A program made the position numbers and the translations under genes. Below, piece by piece: positions 1 through 7,092 of a DNA stretch of 10,064 nt. This DNA comes from a bacterium (GTDB lineage: Bacteria; Bacteroidota; Bacteroidia; Bacteroidales; Muribaculaceae): assembly GCA_004559845.1 (NCBI GenBank), contig SFWW01000056.1, positions 1 to 10,064 on the forward strand. Direction: 5' to 3'. Every line of letters starts with the position of its first letter. The stretch's first letter is position 1. The notes under the pieces are model-generated. The model had not been told where the DNA came from and did not search any database. It was given only the letters and a program-made list of their open reading frames with translations.

Positions 1-45
1 GTGTTTCAGGTGTTTCAAGTGTTTCGGGTGTTTCAGGTGTTTCAT
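1..45. repeat. 9-bp tandem repeat, five copies, running off the window edge
   Basis: The window opens with five head-to-tail copies of a 9-base unit, GTGTTTCAG, with single-base changes at the last two positions (CAG, CAA, CGG, CAG, CAT). The array starts at base 1, so it probably continues upstream and its true copy number is unknown. The unit length is a multiple of three and reads Val-Phe-Gln in one frame, but that frame has no recognisable protein, so I take it as a non-coding microsatellite-like array. Copy number in such arrays often varies between strains. Confidence 0.85.
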
Positions 46-381
46 TTCGCTTTTGGACCACAAAACAGCCCGGTTTTGGTCCAAATCCGAACAAAACCCG
101 AAAAATCGGTACTCACCCACCTCCGACATAAAATGGATGCAGAAAATTCCCAAAAAGGCAATTCACCCACTGGTCTACAAACACGATCCTGTCCTGCAAG
201 CTATAGGCGTTGGTTTTTTTCGGCGTAGCCGACTTTTTGTTCTCTTCCATACCACCCAACTCCATCCCTACAAACCTCACCAAATCAAGCAGCCGCTATC
301 AAAAATAGCCGTAAATGAAAGAGCCGTGGTTAATCTCCAATCTCTATTCTCCAATCATCTAATTTCTATTTTCTCTAATTC
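46..381. other. Non-coding stretch upstream of the cvfB promoter
   Basis: No convincing gene is visible. An open frame at 53-394 gives a 113-residue product with no signal peptide, domain or recognisable motif, and it runs through the cvfB promoter. A reading frame from base 1 is only the tandem repeat plus unrelated sequence. The stretch holds an imperfect hairpin (52-85) and a short stem, TCGGC/GCCGA (220-232), followed by CTTTTTG. The second could be a weak plus-strand terminator for a gene lying to the left, but its stem is only five pairs. Nothing resembles a tRNA. Confidence 0.55.
52..85. repeat. Imperfect inverted repeat (13-bp stem with a 2-base bulge)
   Basis: TTTGGACCA (52-60) pairs with TGGTCCAAA (77-85). 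After a bulged CA (61-62), AAAC (63-66) pairs with GTTT (73-76), leaving a six-base loop AGCCCG. The stem directly follows the 9-bp tandem repeat. Neither side has a T tract, so it is not an obvious intrinsic terminator. It may be a protein-binding dyad or the end of a transcript arriving from the left. The function is unknown. Confidence 0.6.
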
Positions 382-413
382 TTTGGGCGTGTGAGGGAAA
401 ATAGTTAACTTTG
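382..413 (+). promoter_or_regulatory. Bacteroidota-type promoter for the cvfB-yqaA-methyltransferase cluster
   Basis: TTTG (382-385) and TAACTTTG (406-413) are separated by 20 bases and match the Bacteroidota sigma-ABfr consensus TTTG-N19-21-TAnnTTTG exactly. The start of transcription would fall near base 420, giving a leader of about 20 bases before the ATG at 441. No operator or riboswitch-like structure is visible in that short leader. Confidence 0.75.
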
Positions 414-440
414 TGATTTGTAATTTTTCCCTTTTGAAAG

Positions 441-1251
441 ATGGAGATAGGTAGATATAATGATTTAGTGGTGAATCGCTTTGTGGAGTTTGGCTTGTAT
501 TTGGCTGACGAGCAAGGCGATGAGGTGCTGCTCCCCAAGCGCTATCTCACCGGAGATGAGCAGGTGGGCGATGTGCTACATGTGTTTGTGTATAACGATT
601 CGGAAAATCGACCGGTGGCAACCACCGAAACTCCCTATGCCCAGGTGGGTGATTTCGCTTTACTGCGTGTGAATCAGGTGAACCAAGTGGGCGCTTTTAT
701 GGATTGGGGATTGGCAAATAAGGAATTGCTGGTGCCTTTCCGCGAGCAACGCGTGAGTATGCAAGCCGGGCGTAGCTATATTATATATGTGTATGTGGAT
801 CACCACACTCGCCGAATTGTGGCTTCGGCAAAAATCCTATCGTCATCGCCAAAAGGTGGATGTGCTGGTGGTGCAACGCACTGAATTGGGCTACAAGGTG
901 ATTGTGAACAATTTGCATTGGGGACTTTTGTATAGCAATGAGATTTTTGGCGATGTGAATATCGGCGACCGTCGCACGGCATATATTAAGCGAGTGCGCC
1001 CTGATGGAAAAATCGACGTTACACTCGAAATGATTGAAAAAATGCGGGTGGAGCATCTCAGCGATGCCATTTTGGCATATTTGCAATCCCATGGCGGGAG
1101 TATGAATCTCACGGATAAAAGCGAACCGAAAGCCATTCAGGATGCGTTTGAATGTTCGAAAAAGGATTTCAAAAAAGCGTTGGGATTGCTTTATAAGCAG
1201 AAAAAGGTGATGCTTGGCGCACAAACCACCTTAGTGAAAGAAGAATTGTAA
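441..1251 (+). pseudogene. cvfB: CvfB-like S1/winged-helix RNA-binding protein, frame broken near base 837
   Basis: This is a homologue of conserved virulence factor B, a family with tandem S1-type RNA-binding domains and a C-terminal winged helix, usually about 280 residues. The first frame (441-884) encodes the N-terminal S1 modules: residues 1-65, then about 66-132 with VPFREQ and ending at RIVASAKI. The rest lies in the next frame from about base 838: a third S1-like module (QKVDVLVVQRTELGYK, GLLYSNEIF, DGKIDVTLE), then a winged helix (KSEPKAIQ, KKDFKKALGLLYKQ) ending at 1251. Relatives, as I remember them, have about ten residues between ASAK and the segment matching YRHRQKVDVL. Here one base remains (C837), which implies a loss of about 29 bases. 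The first frame reads on through 16 unrelated residues to TGA at 882-884. The total is otherwise full length, with ATG 441 placed about 20 bases after the promoter. It may be a recent pseudogene or an assembly error; the downstream part has no good restart site. Confidence 0.8.
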
Positions 1252-1253
1252 AG

Positions 1254-1721
1254 ATGGATGCATTTGTAGATTTTTTTGCCCAATGGGGCTATGCCGGACT
1301 CTTTGTGGGGTCGTTTATTGCCGGCAGTGTGATTCCGCTGAGCTCGGAAGCGCTGTTGGTGATGTGCGTTGGTCCGCTCCATCTCGACCCATGGATTTGC
1401 CTGTGGTGGGCTTTGGCGGGTAATGTGTCGGGGGGCATGACTTGCTATTGGATGGGACATTTGGGCAAAATGGAGTGGATAGAAAAGTATTGCCATGTGA
1501 AAAAAGAAAAGGTGGATAAGGCGTCGCTGTGGGTAAAAAAACGCGGGGCTTGGATGGCTTTCTTTGCCTTTATTCCCATTTTGGGCAGTGCCATCACGGT
1601 GGCGCTCGGACTTCTTCGCGCCAATGTATGGGGCACTGTAGCGGCAATGACCTTGGGAAAATGGTTGCGCTATGCTGCCGTGATTTGGGGCACTCAAATC
1701 TTTACACAGTGGCTGGGGTGA
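1254..1721 (+). CDS. YqaA/DedA-like small inner-membrane protein (VTT family)
   Basis: A 155-residue hydrophobic protein with about four membrane segments (roughly 12-38, 46-68, 98-122, 126-149). The pattern is that of the YqaA branch of the VTT/DedA superfamily: GSFIAGSVIPLSSEALL near the N-terminus, a GN..GG..CYWMG turn (residues 56-68), and a re-entrant-like segment FIPILGSAITVALGLLR (106-122). DedA relatives act in membrane lipid translocation and proton-motive-force homeostasis, but YqaA proteins themselves are poorly characterised, so no substrate is assigned. In many relatives I recall an acidic residue after the second Gly of the P..G motif; here it is Ser112. The ATG lies two bases after the cvfB stop, with AAAGAAG upstream, so translation is probably coupled to cvfB and may suffer from the cvfB frameshift. 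Confidence 0.78.
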   Translation: MDAFVDFFAQWGYAGLFVGSFIAGSVIPLSSEALLVMCVGPLHLDPWICLWWALAGNVSGGMTCYWMGHLGKMEWIEKYCHVKKEKVDKASLWVKKRGAWMAFFAFIPILGSAITVALGLLRANVWGTVAAMTLGKWLRYAAVIWGTQIFTQWLG

Positions 1722-1725
1722 GGTG
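1720..1725 (+). promoter_or_regulatory. Ribosome binding site deciding the methyltransferase start
   Basis: GAGGTG overlaps the TGA of the preceding gene and ends six bases before ATG 1732. This favours ATG 1732 over the GTG at 1723, which lies inside the site itself. A second GAGGTGGG at about 1738-1745 precedes ATG 1753, so that later start is a real alternative. Shine-Dalgarno sequences are unusual in this phylum. Confidence 0.5.
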
Positions 1726-1731
1726 TTCCGT

Positions 1732-2715
1732 ATGAGTGAGGTGGGTAGCCATATGGTAGCAGCGCTCCGTGAGCGTATCTTGGTTTTAGATGGCGCAATG
1801 GGCTCGCTTTTAGCGCAATCCGCCCCTGAAGAGCAACATTTCGCCACCGGACCGTTTCGCCGGTGGCATGTGCCTCTGAAAGGCAATTACGATTTGCTCA
1901 ATATCACACAGCCACATCTCGTGGCAAATGTTCATCGCCAATATATCCAAGCCGGCGCCGATATCATCACCACCAACACGCTCAATAGCAATCGCATTTC
2001 GCAAAGTGCCTATCAATGCCAAGATTTTGCAGCGCAAATGGCAATGGAAGGCGCACGGATTGCCAAAACCGTGGCACATGAATTCGCTCAAAAGAAGGTG
2101 TGGGTGGCAGGTAGCATAGGGCCTATGAATCAGGGTATTTCGATGCAATCCGAGGGACGGGAACCTCTTTTTGCATCCTATGTGAGTGCCTACCGTGAGC
2201 AAGCCGAAGCATTGATGACTGCAGGTGTGGATTTGCTCTTGCTCGAAACGTGCTACGACCCGCTCAATTGCCAAGCCGCACTCACGGCTATCCGTCAATT
2301 GGAGGCGCAAACCGGCATCACACTGCCGGTGATGGTGTCGGTAGCAGTAACCGATAGCACCGGACATACGCTATCGCATCACTCGCTACAATCTTTCTAT
2401 GAATCAATCCACACCCAGACTATGCTCGCATTTGGCTTGAACTGCACCCCCGCCCACGATGCAATCTCCCCTCTCATAGAATGGGTCGCCGATGCCATTC
2501 CGCATTTCACCATCTATTATCCCAATGCCGGACTGCCCGACAAGCAAGGAAGGTATCCGATTTCGCCCGAACAAATGGCTCGCCACATTCGCTGCCTCGC
2601 TTCTCAAGGGCATCTCAACATAGTGGGAGGATGCTGTGGCACCACAACTGCCCACATCCGCCACATCGTCGAATCCCTCCAAGGCTGCCCTCCTCATCAG
2701 CCACTCAACCATTGA
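1732..2715 (+). CDS. Stand-alone homocysteine S-methyltransferase (MetH Hcy-domain type)
   Basis: This 327-residue protein is the zinc-dependent homocysteine-binding barrel found at the N-terminus of cobalamin-dependent methionine synthase (MetH) and in betaine- or S-methylmethionine-homocysteine methyltransferases. Visible family marks are ILVLDGAMGS (about residues 16-25), ADIITTNTLNSN (76-87), VAGSIGP (125-131), LLLETCYDP (169-177) and YPNAGLP (263-269). The three zinc-ligand cysteines are Cys238 in GLNC and Cys301/Cys302 in GGCCGTT, so the active site looks intact. The protein ends after this domain: there is no pterin, cobalamin-binding or activation domain, and none is encoded next to it. 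The methyl donor is therefore open: S-methylmethionine, betaine, or a separate cobalamin/pterin partner elsewhere. It has a ten-base gap to yqaA and is likely the last gene of that transcript. GTG 1723 and ATG 1753 are alternative starts. Confidence 0.85.
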   Translation: MSEVGSHMVAALRERILVLDGAMGSLLAQSAPEEQHFATGPFRRWHVPLKGNYDLLNITQPHLVANVHRQYIQAGADIITTNTLNSNRISQSAYQCQDFAAQMAMEGARIAKTVAHEFAQKKVWVAGSIGPMNQGISMQSEGREPLFASYVSAYREQAEALMTAGVDLLLLETCYDPLNCQAALTAIRQLEAQTGITLPVMVSVAVTDSTGHTLSHHSLQSFYESIHTQTMLAFGLNCTPAHDAISPLIEWVADAIPHFTIYYPNAGLPDKQGRYPISPEQMARHIRCLASQGHLNIVGGCCGTTTAHIRHIVESLQGCPPHQPLNH

Positions 2716-2814
2716 GAATCCCCAGCGAGTTGATGGCTTGCCGTGCCGTAGTGGATGGTTACTTGTTTATTAAAATTTCACATAAATGAGAAAAAGTTTT
2801 GCACTGGTGGCGGC

Positions 2815-2822
2815 TAATTTTG
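2815..2822 (+). promoter_or_regulatory. Promoter-like -7 element before the small protein gene
   Basis: TAATTTTG matches the Bacteroidota -7 consensus TAnnTTTG and would start a transcript near base 2829, about 20 bases before ATG 2850. The nearest TTTG (2798-2801) is only 13 bases upstream, too close for the usual 19-21 spacing, so the -33 half is poor. The 134-base gap before the gene holds nothing else I recognise except a small CTCAA/TTGAG stem over the methyltransferase stop codon (2704-2716). Confidence 0.4.
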
Positions 2823-2849
2823 TGCCAAAACTTCTAACCTTTTCAACCT

Positions 2850-3176
2850 ATGTGGGAATCCGTTTACTACAAACTATTCGACGAACAGCAGGAGAGTGCA
2901 TTTGTTCACACCGAAAAATCGTTGCCCTACTGTGTGAAATGCTTTGGCGATGCCGATGCTCTGAGGCTTAAACGGCAATTAAAGCATGATGGATTCAGAT
3001 TTGTGGACTGCGATGGCGATTGCAACACTTTTCTCGTGAATTTGGATATCAAAAAATGGTGCAAAAAGCCTTTGAATATTGATGTTGCCTATCTTGGCGA
3101 GGCTGTCCACGCATCGGCATTCATAAAAGGTGTGTACTGCCTTTGGAAAGAAAATCAAAAAATCAGCCGGCAATAA
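2850..3176 (+). CDS. Small cysteine-containing hypothetical protein
   Basis: A 108-residue soluble protein that I do not recognise. It has no signal peptide or membrane segment. Six cysteines are present: a CVKC pair (28, 31), a CDGDC pair (54, 58), and single residues at 71 and 97. The spacing of the first two pairs could hold a metal in a zinc-ribbon-like way, but the second is CxxxC rather than CxxC, so this is only a possibility. The ATG is the first usable start, because an in-frame TAA lies 15-20 bases upstream. A -7 element sits at a suitable distance. It stands alone, converging on the helicase gene with a 67-base gap. Support for a real gene is the promoter placement and an ordinary amino-acid mix. 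Confidence 0.6.
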   Translation: MWESVYYKLFDEQQESAFVHTEKSLPYCVKCFGDADALRLKRQLKHDGFRFVDCDGDCNTFLVNLDIKKWCKKPLNIDVAYLGEAVHASAFIKGVYCLWKENQKISRQ

Positions 3177-3243
3177 AGCAAATGCGGGTTAACTCAATCC
3201 CGTCGAAAAAAAATAATTTCTATTCCTCTGCCAAAAGCGCTTT

Positions 3244-5319
3244 CTATTTCTTCTTGCCTCTTTTTTGCTGGGCTTTTATGAGTTTCTCGGCTTTCTGTTT
3301 GCAAATTTCGGCTTGCTCGTAGAGCCCCATTTTGTGGTACACCAATGCCATAGCTTGATAGGGGAGGGGCGATTTTTTGTCAGCTTTGATGGCACGCTTA
3401 TAGCATTTAATGGCTTCAGCCACATTTTTAATTTCGCAATAAAGGTTACCCATCTGCAAGTGCACCTCCAGCGCTTCCGAATTCATGGTGAGTGCTTGCT
3501 TGTAGAGCTTCAACGCCTCGTCGGTTTCGCCAATGGTGTGGAGCAACCGTGCTTTCCCGATATAAGCATCCACAAAAGTGGGGCAGATGCGGATAGCTTT
3601 GCTATAATTGGCATTGGCAGCCTTAAACGCCAATTCGTCCATAGCAGGCACATTGCCATTGCCGTAGGGCACCTCGTCGTCGTTTACCAAGTCGCCATAG
3701 CCGAGCGATTGGTTGCCCATTTGGGTGTATTCTTCGGCGAGTTGGCGCAGGATATTGTTTTGACTATCAATCACTTCTTCCAGCGATTTAATTTTTCGGT
3801 TGAGCGTGTTGATGTGCGATAGTTTTTTCGCCACCAATCGTTTCACAGCCTCCGATTGGGTTAAATCGTTGATTTCCATAGCTTCGGTAAAATAATTCAC
3901 GCAGTCGCGAAATTCAGAGTGATGGAAGGCGTGGTTGGCTTGTCGGTAGAGCGCCAGTGCTTTTTCTTGGCGAAGCGCATTTTCTATGAGGGCTTGATTA
4001 TTGAAAGTTCGACTAAAATTAATCACAGCGGTGCTCACAATGATGTCGCGCTCGGAAAGAGGCTTCAGCAGGGTGATACCCTCAAGTGAGGTGCATCTCG
4101 ACAGTGCCACATAGGTTTGGCCCGAAGTAAAAGCACCGCCTCCGAAATCAATCACCACATGGTTGAATGTGAGACCTTGGCTTTTGTGCACGGTGAGCGC
4201 CCAAGCCGGTTTGATAGGGTATTGCGAAAAAGTGCCCAACACGGTTTCGTTGATTTTCTTTTCTTTCTCGTCGTAGCTATATTGCATGTTTTCCCACGTT
4301 TCCATCTGCAATTCGTGGATGTCGCCGTTTTCCAATTCCACTTTTATGAAATCGGTTCCCAAGTCATACACCTTGCCCAATGTGCCGTTCACCCAGCGGT
4401 TTTCTTTATCGTTGCGGATAAATATCACTTGCGCCCCTTGCTTGAGCACGAGTTCTTTGTTGGTGGGTAGTTCGTTTTCGGGAAACACGTTGTTGATTGT
4501 TCCCTGGAAAGTGAATTCCGGCGATTTGATGGCTGCCATGTGCTCTTCGTTGATGGCATCCACGGTGTCGCGACGCATAGCGAGGGTGATTACAAATTTG
4601 CCGTTGTCGTTGAAATCGGGGTTGCATTGCCGGTTGAGCAATGCAATATCATGCGAGGTGGCGTGGTTGCTTCTCACCCGATTGAGGAGCGACAGAAAGG
4701 TGGAATCGGTTTGGCGATACATTTTCACCAATTCAATAGGCACCAACCCTATGTCGGCAAACACGTGGGCATTGAAAAAGTAGAATTGCTGATAGTAGCG
4801 GCGAAGTATCTCTTTCATGTCGCGCGTAACCACAGGCTCAAGCTGAAACACGTCGCCCACCAGCATCAATTGCTTGCCGCCGAAAGGCTCGCGGGTGTTG
4901 TTGGAATAAATGCGTAGCACTCGGTCGATAAAGTCGATGATATCAACTCTCACCATCGATATTTCATCAATGATAATCAGCTCCAACTCTTTGATGATTT
5001 TTACCTTTTCTTTGGTGTATCGAAGGGTGGTTCTGATTTTTCGAGGCGAAAAATCGGGGTCGTCGGGGAGTAGCGGGCGAAAAGGAATTTTGAAGAAGGA
5101 GTGCAGAGTTTGCCCACCCACATTCACGGCTGAAATGCCTGTGGGTGCAAGCACGATGCACTTTTTGTTGATATTATCGCGAATATATTTGAGGAAGGTG
5201 CTTTTGCCCGAACCGGCTTTCCCGGTAAGAAAAACCGATTTCCTGGTTTCTCGCAACAACTTCCATGCGCATTGAAATTCGGGGTTGTTGAGATCGATAT
5301 TGGAGGGGTTGTCGTTCAT
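3244..5319 (-). CDS. PIF1-like superfamily 1B DNA helicase with C-terminal coiled coil and TPR region
   Basis: A 691-residue ATPase. The helicase core (about 1-440) has the SF1B motif set: Walker A GKAGSGKST (33-41), PTGISAVNVGGQTLHSFF (59-76), Walker B with IIIDEISM (115-122), GDVFQLEPV (155-163), MYRQ (200-203), TVHKSQGLTF (376-385) and YVALSRCTS (403-411). These are the hallmarks of the PIF1/RecD-like group, 5'-3' DNA helicases that unwind forks, G-quadruplexes and recombination intermediates. All ATPase residues are present. The C-terminal third adds a helical segment (about 450-480), a likely coiled coil (about 497-535), and two to three TPR-like units (about 563-680) ending in a lysine-rich tail. 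A TPR tail suggests a protein partner, which is inference. The gene has its own promoter overlapping the upstream porin terminator, and its neighbours give no functional hint. It could serve general replication and repair. Confidence 0.88.
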   Translation of the reverse strand: MNDNPSNIDLNNPEFQCAWKLLRETRKSVFLTGKAGSGKSTFLKYIRDNINKKCIVLAPTGISAVNVGGQTLHSFFKIPFRPLLPDDPDFSPRKIRTTLRYTKEKVKIIKELELIIIDEISMVRVDIIDFIDRVLRIYSNNTREPFGGKQLMLVGDVFQLEPVVTRDMKEILRRYYQQFYFFNAHVFADIGLVPIELVKMYRQTDSTFLSLLNRVRSNHATSHDIALLNRQCNPDFNDNGKFVITLAMRRDTVDAINEEHMAAIKSPEFTFQGTINNVFPENELPTNKELVLKQGAQVIFIRNDKENRWVNGTLGKVYDLGTDFIKVELENGDIHELQMETWENMQYSYDEKEKKINETVLGTFSQYPIKPAWALTVHKSQGLTFNHVVIDFGGGAFTSGQTYVALSRCTSLEGITLLKPLSERDIIVSTAVINFSRTFNNQALIENALRQEKALALYRQANHAFHHSEFRDCVNYFTEAMEINDLTQSEAVKRLVAKKLSHINTLNRKIKSLEEVIDSQNNILRQLAEEYTQMGNQSLGYGDLVNDDEVPYGNGNVPAMDELAFKAANANYSKAIRICPTFVDAYIGKARLLHTIGETDEALKLYKQALTMNSEALEVHLQMGNLYCEIKNVAEAIKCYKRAIKADKKSPLPYQAMALVYHKMGLYEQAEICKQKAEKLIKAQQKRGKKK

Positions 5320-5345
5320 GAATGATGGAATGGCTTTTGAATATT

Positions 5346-5376
5346 CAAAATTACGAAATTTCTATGAAAAAACAAA
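5346..5376 (-). promoter_or_regulatory. Bacteroidota-type promoter for the helicase gene
   Basis: Read on the minus strand, TTTG (5376-5373) and TAATTTTG (5353-5346) are separated by exactly 19 bases, a full match to TTTG-N19-21-TAnnTTTG. Transcription would begin near 5339, about 20 bases before the ATG at 5319. The -33 TTTG lies inside the terminator hairpin of the upstream gene. Confidence 0.78.
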
Positions 5377-5413
5377 GTCGATTGCGCCCTTTAAGTGCAA
5401 TCGACTTTGTTTT
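5369..5413 (-). terminator. Strong hairpin terminator after the OmpP1/FadL gene
   Basis: AAAACAAAGTCGATTGC (5369-5385) and GCAATCGACTTTGTTTT (5397-5413) are perfect 17-base inverse complements around an 11-base loop. On the minus strand the stem is preceded by an A tract and followed by six T residues (5372-5367), as in a Rho-independent terminator. It begins 34 bases after the porin stop at 5447. The symmetric A and T tracts make it potentially bidirectional, but no plus-strand gene arrives here. Confidence 0.88.
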
Positions 5414-5446
5414 CACAGCGCCATCAAAGGCGTCGGTGCGATGCTT

Positions 5447-7027
5447 TTAGAATCGGAAACCGAGGGTCATCGTCACTCGATTGGTGTTGGTTTTCACTTC
5501 GCTAAACACATTCGGCTCTATCTCGCCACCGCCATACACGATGGGGGAGAAGGCGTTGAATTGGCTTTTTTGCGTTTTGTGTACATAGGCGAGGTCGCAA
5601 TAGAAGCTCTGATAGTGATAGCCGAAGCCGGCTGTGATGTGCTGAATATCGTTGTCGAATTCATAGATGGGGTTGGTGTTCACGGTCACCACGTTCATGC
5701 TATTGCTTTGCACAGCTTCTTCCACGGGCGATTTTTGGAGCGAATATCCGGCGCGCACGCTGAAGTTGGGCGTTACGCGATATTCGGCACCTATGCGGTA
5801 AATGCTGGAAGCCTTCAGGTAGGATTTGATGTTGTTGGTGGTTTCCACATATTCGTAGTCGTTGTCGTCTGCCACGCGCATCGATGGGGCATCCACATAT
5901 TCGTAATCGAAACTCAAGATGGCGGATTTTCCAATCACGGCAGCCACACTTCCCATAAAGCGCCAAGGCGTTTTGAAGGAGTAGCGAATTTCGTCGTAGA
6001 ATCCTTTGTCGCCCGTTTCGTTGGTGCCATAGTAGCTGTTTTTTTCGGAGCTACTCATCTCAAAGCTGGCGTTACTCTTGTAGCAATCCTTCATATCGAA
6101 GTAGGTGGGGGTGTGGAAGGCTGCACCAAATCGGAGCTCGTTGATGGGCTTGAAAATCAAACCGAGTTTGAAGTTGTAGCCAGTGCCGGTGGTGTGGAGG
6201 AAGTGTTCAAATCCAAAGTCGGCAACACCGATTTCAATGTCGTTGGTTTGGTAATTGGCGATATAGGCATTATCAAGGCTTTCACCATAATATTGATAGC
6301 TGTCATACACAAAGTCGCTGATGCCTACGCCCACGCCCCAGTAGAGCATGTTTTTGATATTGCCACCAAGGTTGATAGAGTATTCATCGTTGTGACCTTC
6401 TTGTTGCACATCAAATTCGTTGTATGCCGTAGTTCCGTCGCCATAGAGTCCTTGCCAGCGCTTATTGTTTTCGTTGATTAAGTAGCTGTTATAGGAAAGA
6501 ATACTAATCCAAGGCGCATTGGAATTATAGTAGGGGTCGCGTTCGGATTGTGATAAGTCGTTGGGTGTCCAATTCCCGGTGTTGGCGGCAATATAATTGG
6601 TCACCGAGGTGGGTGCACCATTATTGTAGCCTCTGTAGCGACGCTTGAAATTGGCTTGACGGTTGTAGCTGAAGCCAATGTTGAGGTTGGGCATAAAGTC
6701 GCTGTTGAGCTTGATGGCGCCCACATAGCCTATTGATGGTGCGGAGAAATTAGTTTCGTTGTTGCTCACATTGGGGGTTTTGGTGTTGTTGAAATCCAAT
6801 GCAAGGGTCACATTCACATCGCTACTTCTATACACACCCACACCGGCAGGGTTTTGTGTGAGGGTGGAAATATCGCCGCCAAGGGCACCGAAGGCGCCTG
6901 CCATGGATTGGAAACGGGCGGTGCCGCATAAATCTTTTTGCGACATTTTCAATGCATCGAATGCTTCTTGGGCGTTGGCGAATAGTGGCAATGAGCAAGC
7001 CAGCAAGGCAAAATATATTTTCTTCAT
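5447..7027 (-). CDS. OmpP1/FadL-family outer-membrane transport protein
   Basis: A 526-residue outer-membrane beta-barrel protein. Residues 1-19 are a signal peptide (KK, hydrophobic core, FANA before Gln20). The N-terminal hatch-like region carries the FadL/OmpP1 hallmark with NPAGVG (59-64), preceded by ARFQSMAGAFGALGGD (37-52). The remainder alternates aromatic-rich beta strands and polar loops and ends in a terminal Phe (GFRF), the usual C-terminal barrel signal. FadL relatives admit long-chain fatty acids and other hydrophobic compounds. Bacteroidota members are often labelled hemin receptors on weak grounds, so the substrate is left open. It lies 65 bases after the low-complexity secreted protein gene on the same strand. 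I see no promoter in that gap, so the two are probably co-transcribed. A strong terminator follows. Confidence 0.85.
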   Translation of the reverse strand: MKKIYFALLACSLPLFANAQEAFDALKMSQKDLCGTARFQSMAGAFGALGGDISTLTQNPAGVGVYRSSDVNVTLALDFNNTKTPNVSNNETNFSAPSIGYVGAIKLNSDFMPNLNIGFSYNRQANFKRRYRGYNNGAPTSVTNYIAANTGNWTPNDLSQSERDPYYNSNAPWISILSYNSYLINENNKRWQGLYGDGTTAYNEFDVQQEGHNDEYSINLGGNIKNMLYWGVGVGISDFVYDSYQYYGESLDNAYIANYQTNDIEIGVADFGFEHFLHTTGTGYNFKLGLIFKPINELRFGAAFHTPTYFDMKDCYKSNASFEMSSSEKNSYYGTNETGDKGFYDEIRYSFKTPWRFMGSVAAVIGKSAILSFDYEYVDAPSMRVADDNDYEYVETTNNIKSYLKASSIYRIGAEYRVTPNFSVRAGYSLQKSPVEEAVQSNSMNVVTVNTNPIYEFDNDIQHITAGFGYHYQSFYCDLAYVHKTQKSQFNAFSPIVYGGGEIEPNVFSEVKTNTNRVTMTLGFRF

Positions 7028-7092
7028 TGTGTGATAGTTTTTTTATAGATGGTTGGGTGAGTGTTAACTATATTGTAATGGGGGAAATTTGG

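Noticed and set aside
220..238. TCGGC/GCCGA stem followed by CTTTTTG as an intrinsic terminator
   Set aside because: Five base pairs are too few to be confident, and no gene ending before it is visible in the window.
53..394. Open frame of 113 codons on the plus strand
   Set aside because: It has no recognisable motif or plausible start context and runs through the consensus cvfB promoter.
787..1251. A separate 154-codon gene with its own start at 787
   Set aside because: The first 17 codons are the cvfB sequence out of frame. Homology begins only at base 838, so this is the second half of the broken cvfB gene.
1191..1886. Open frame of 231 codons on the minus strand
   Set aside because: It lies opposite three recognisable plus-strand genes and its translation is rich in His, Pro and Arg with no domain.
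3188..3210. CGGGTT/AATCCCG stem between the small protein and helicase genes as a terminator
   Set aside because: The stem is short and bulged. It is followed by an A tract rather than T on the plus strand, and no T tract follows it on the minus strand.
5285..6481. Open frame of 398 codons on the plus strand opposite the porin gene
   Set aside because: It is antisense to a porin with a signal peptide, FadL hallmark and C-terminal Phe. It also crosses the terminator and helicase promoter, so it is a codon-bias shadow.
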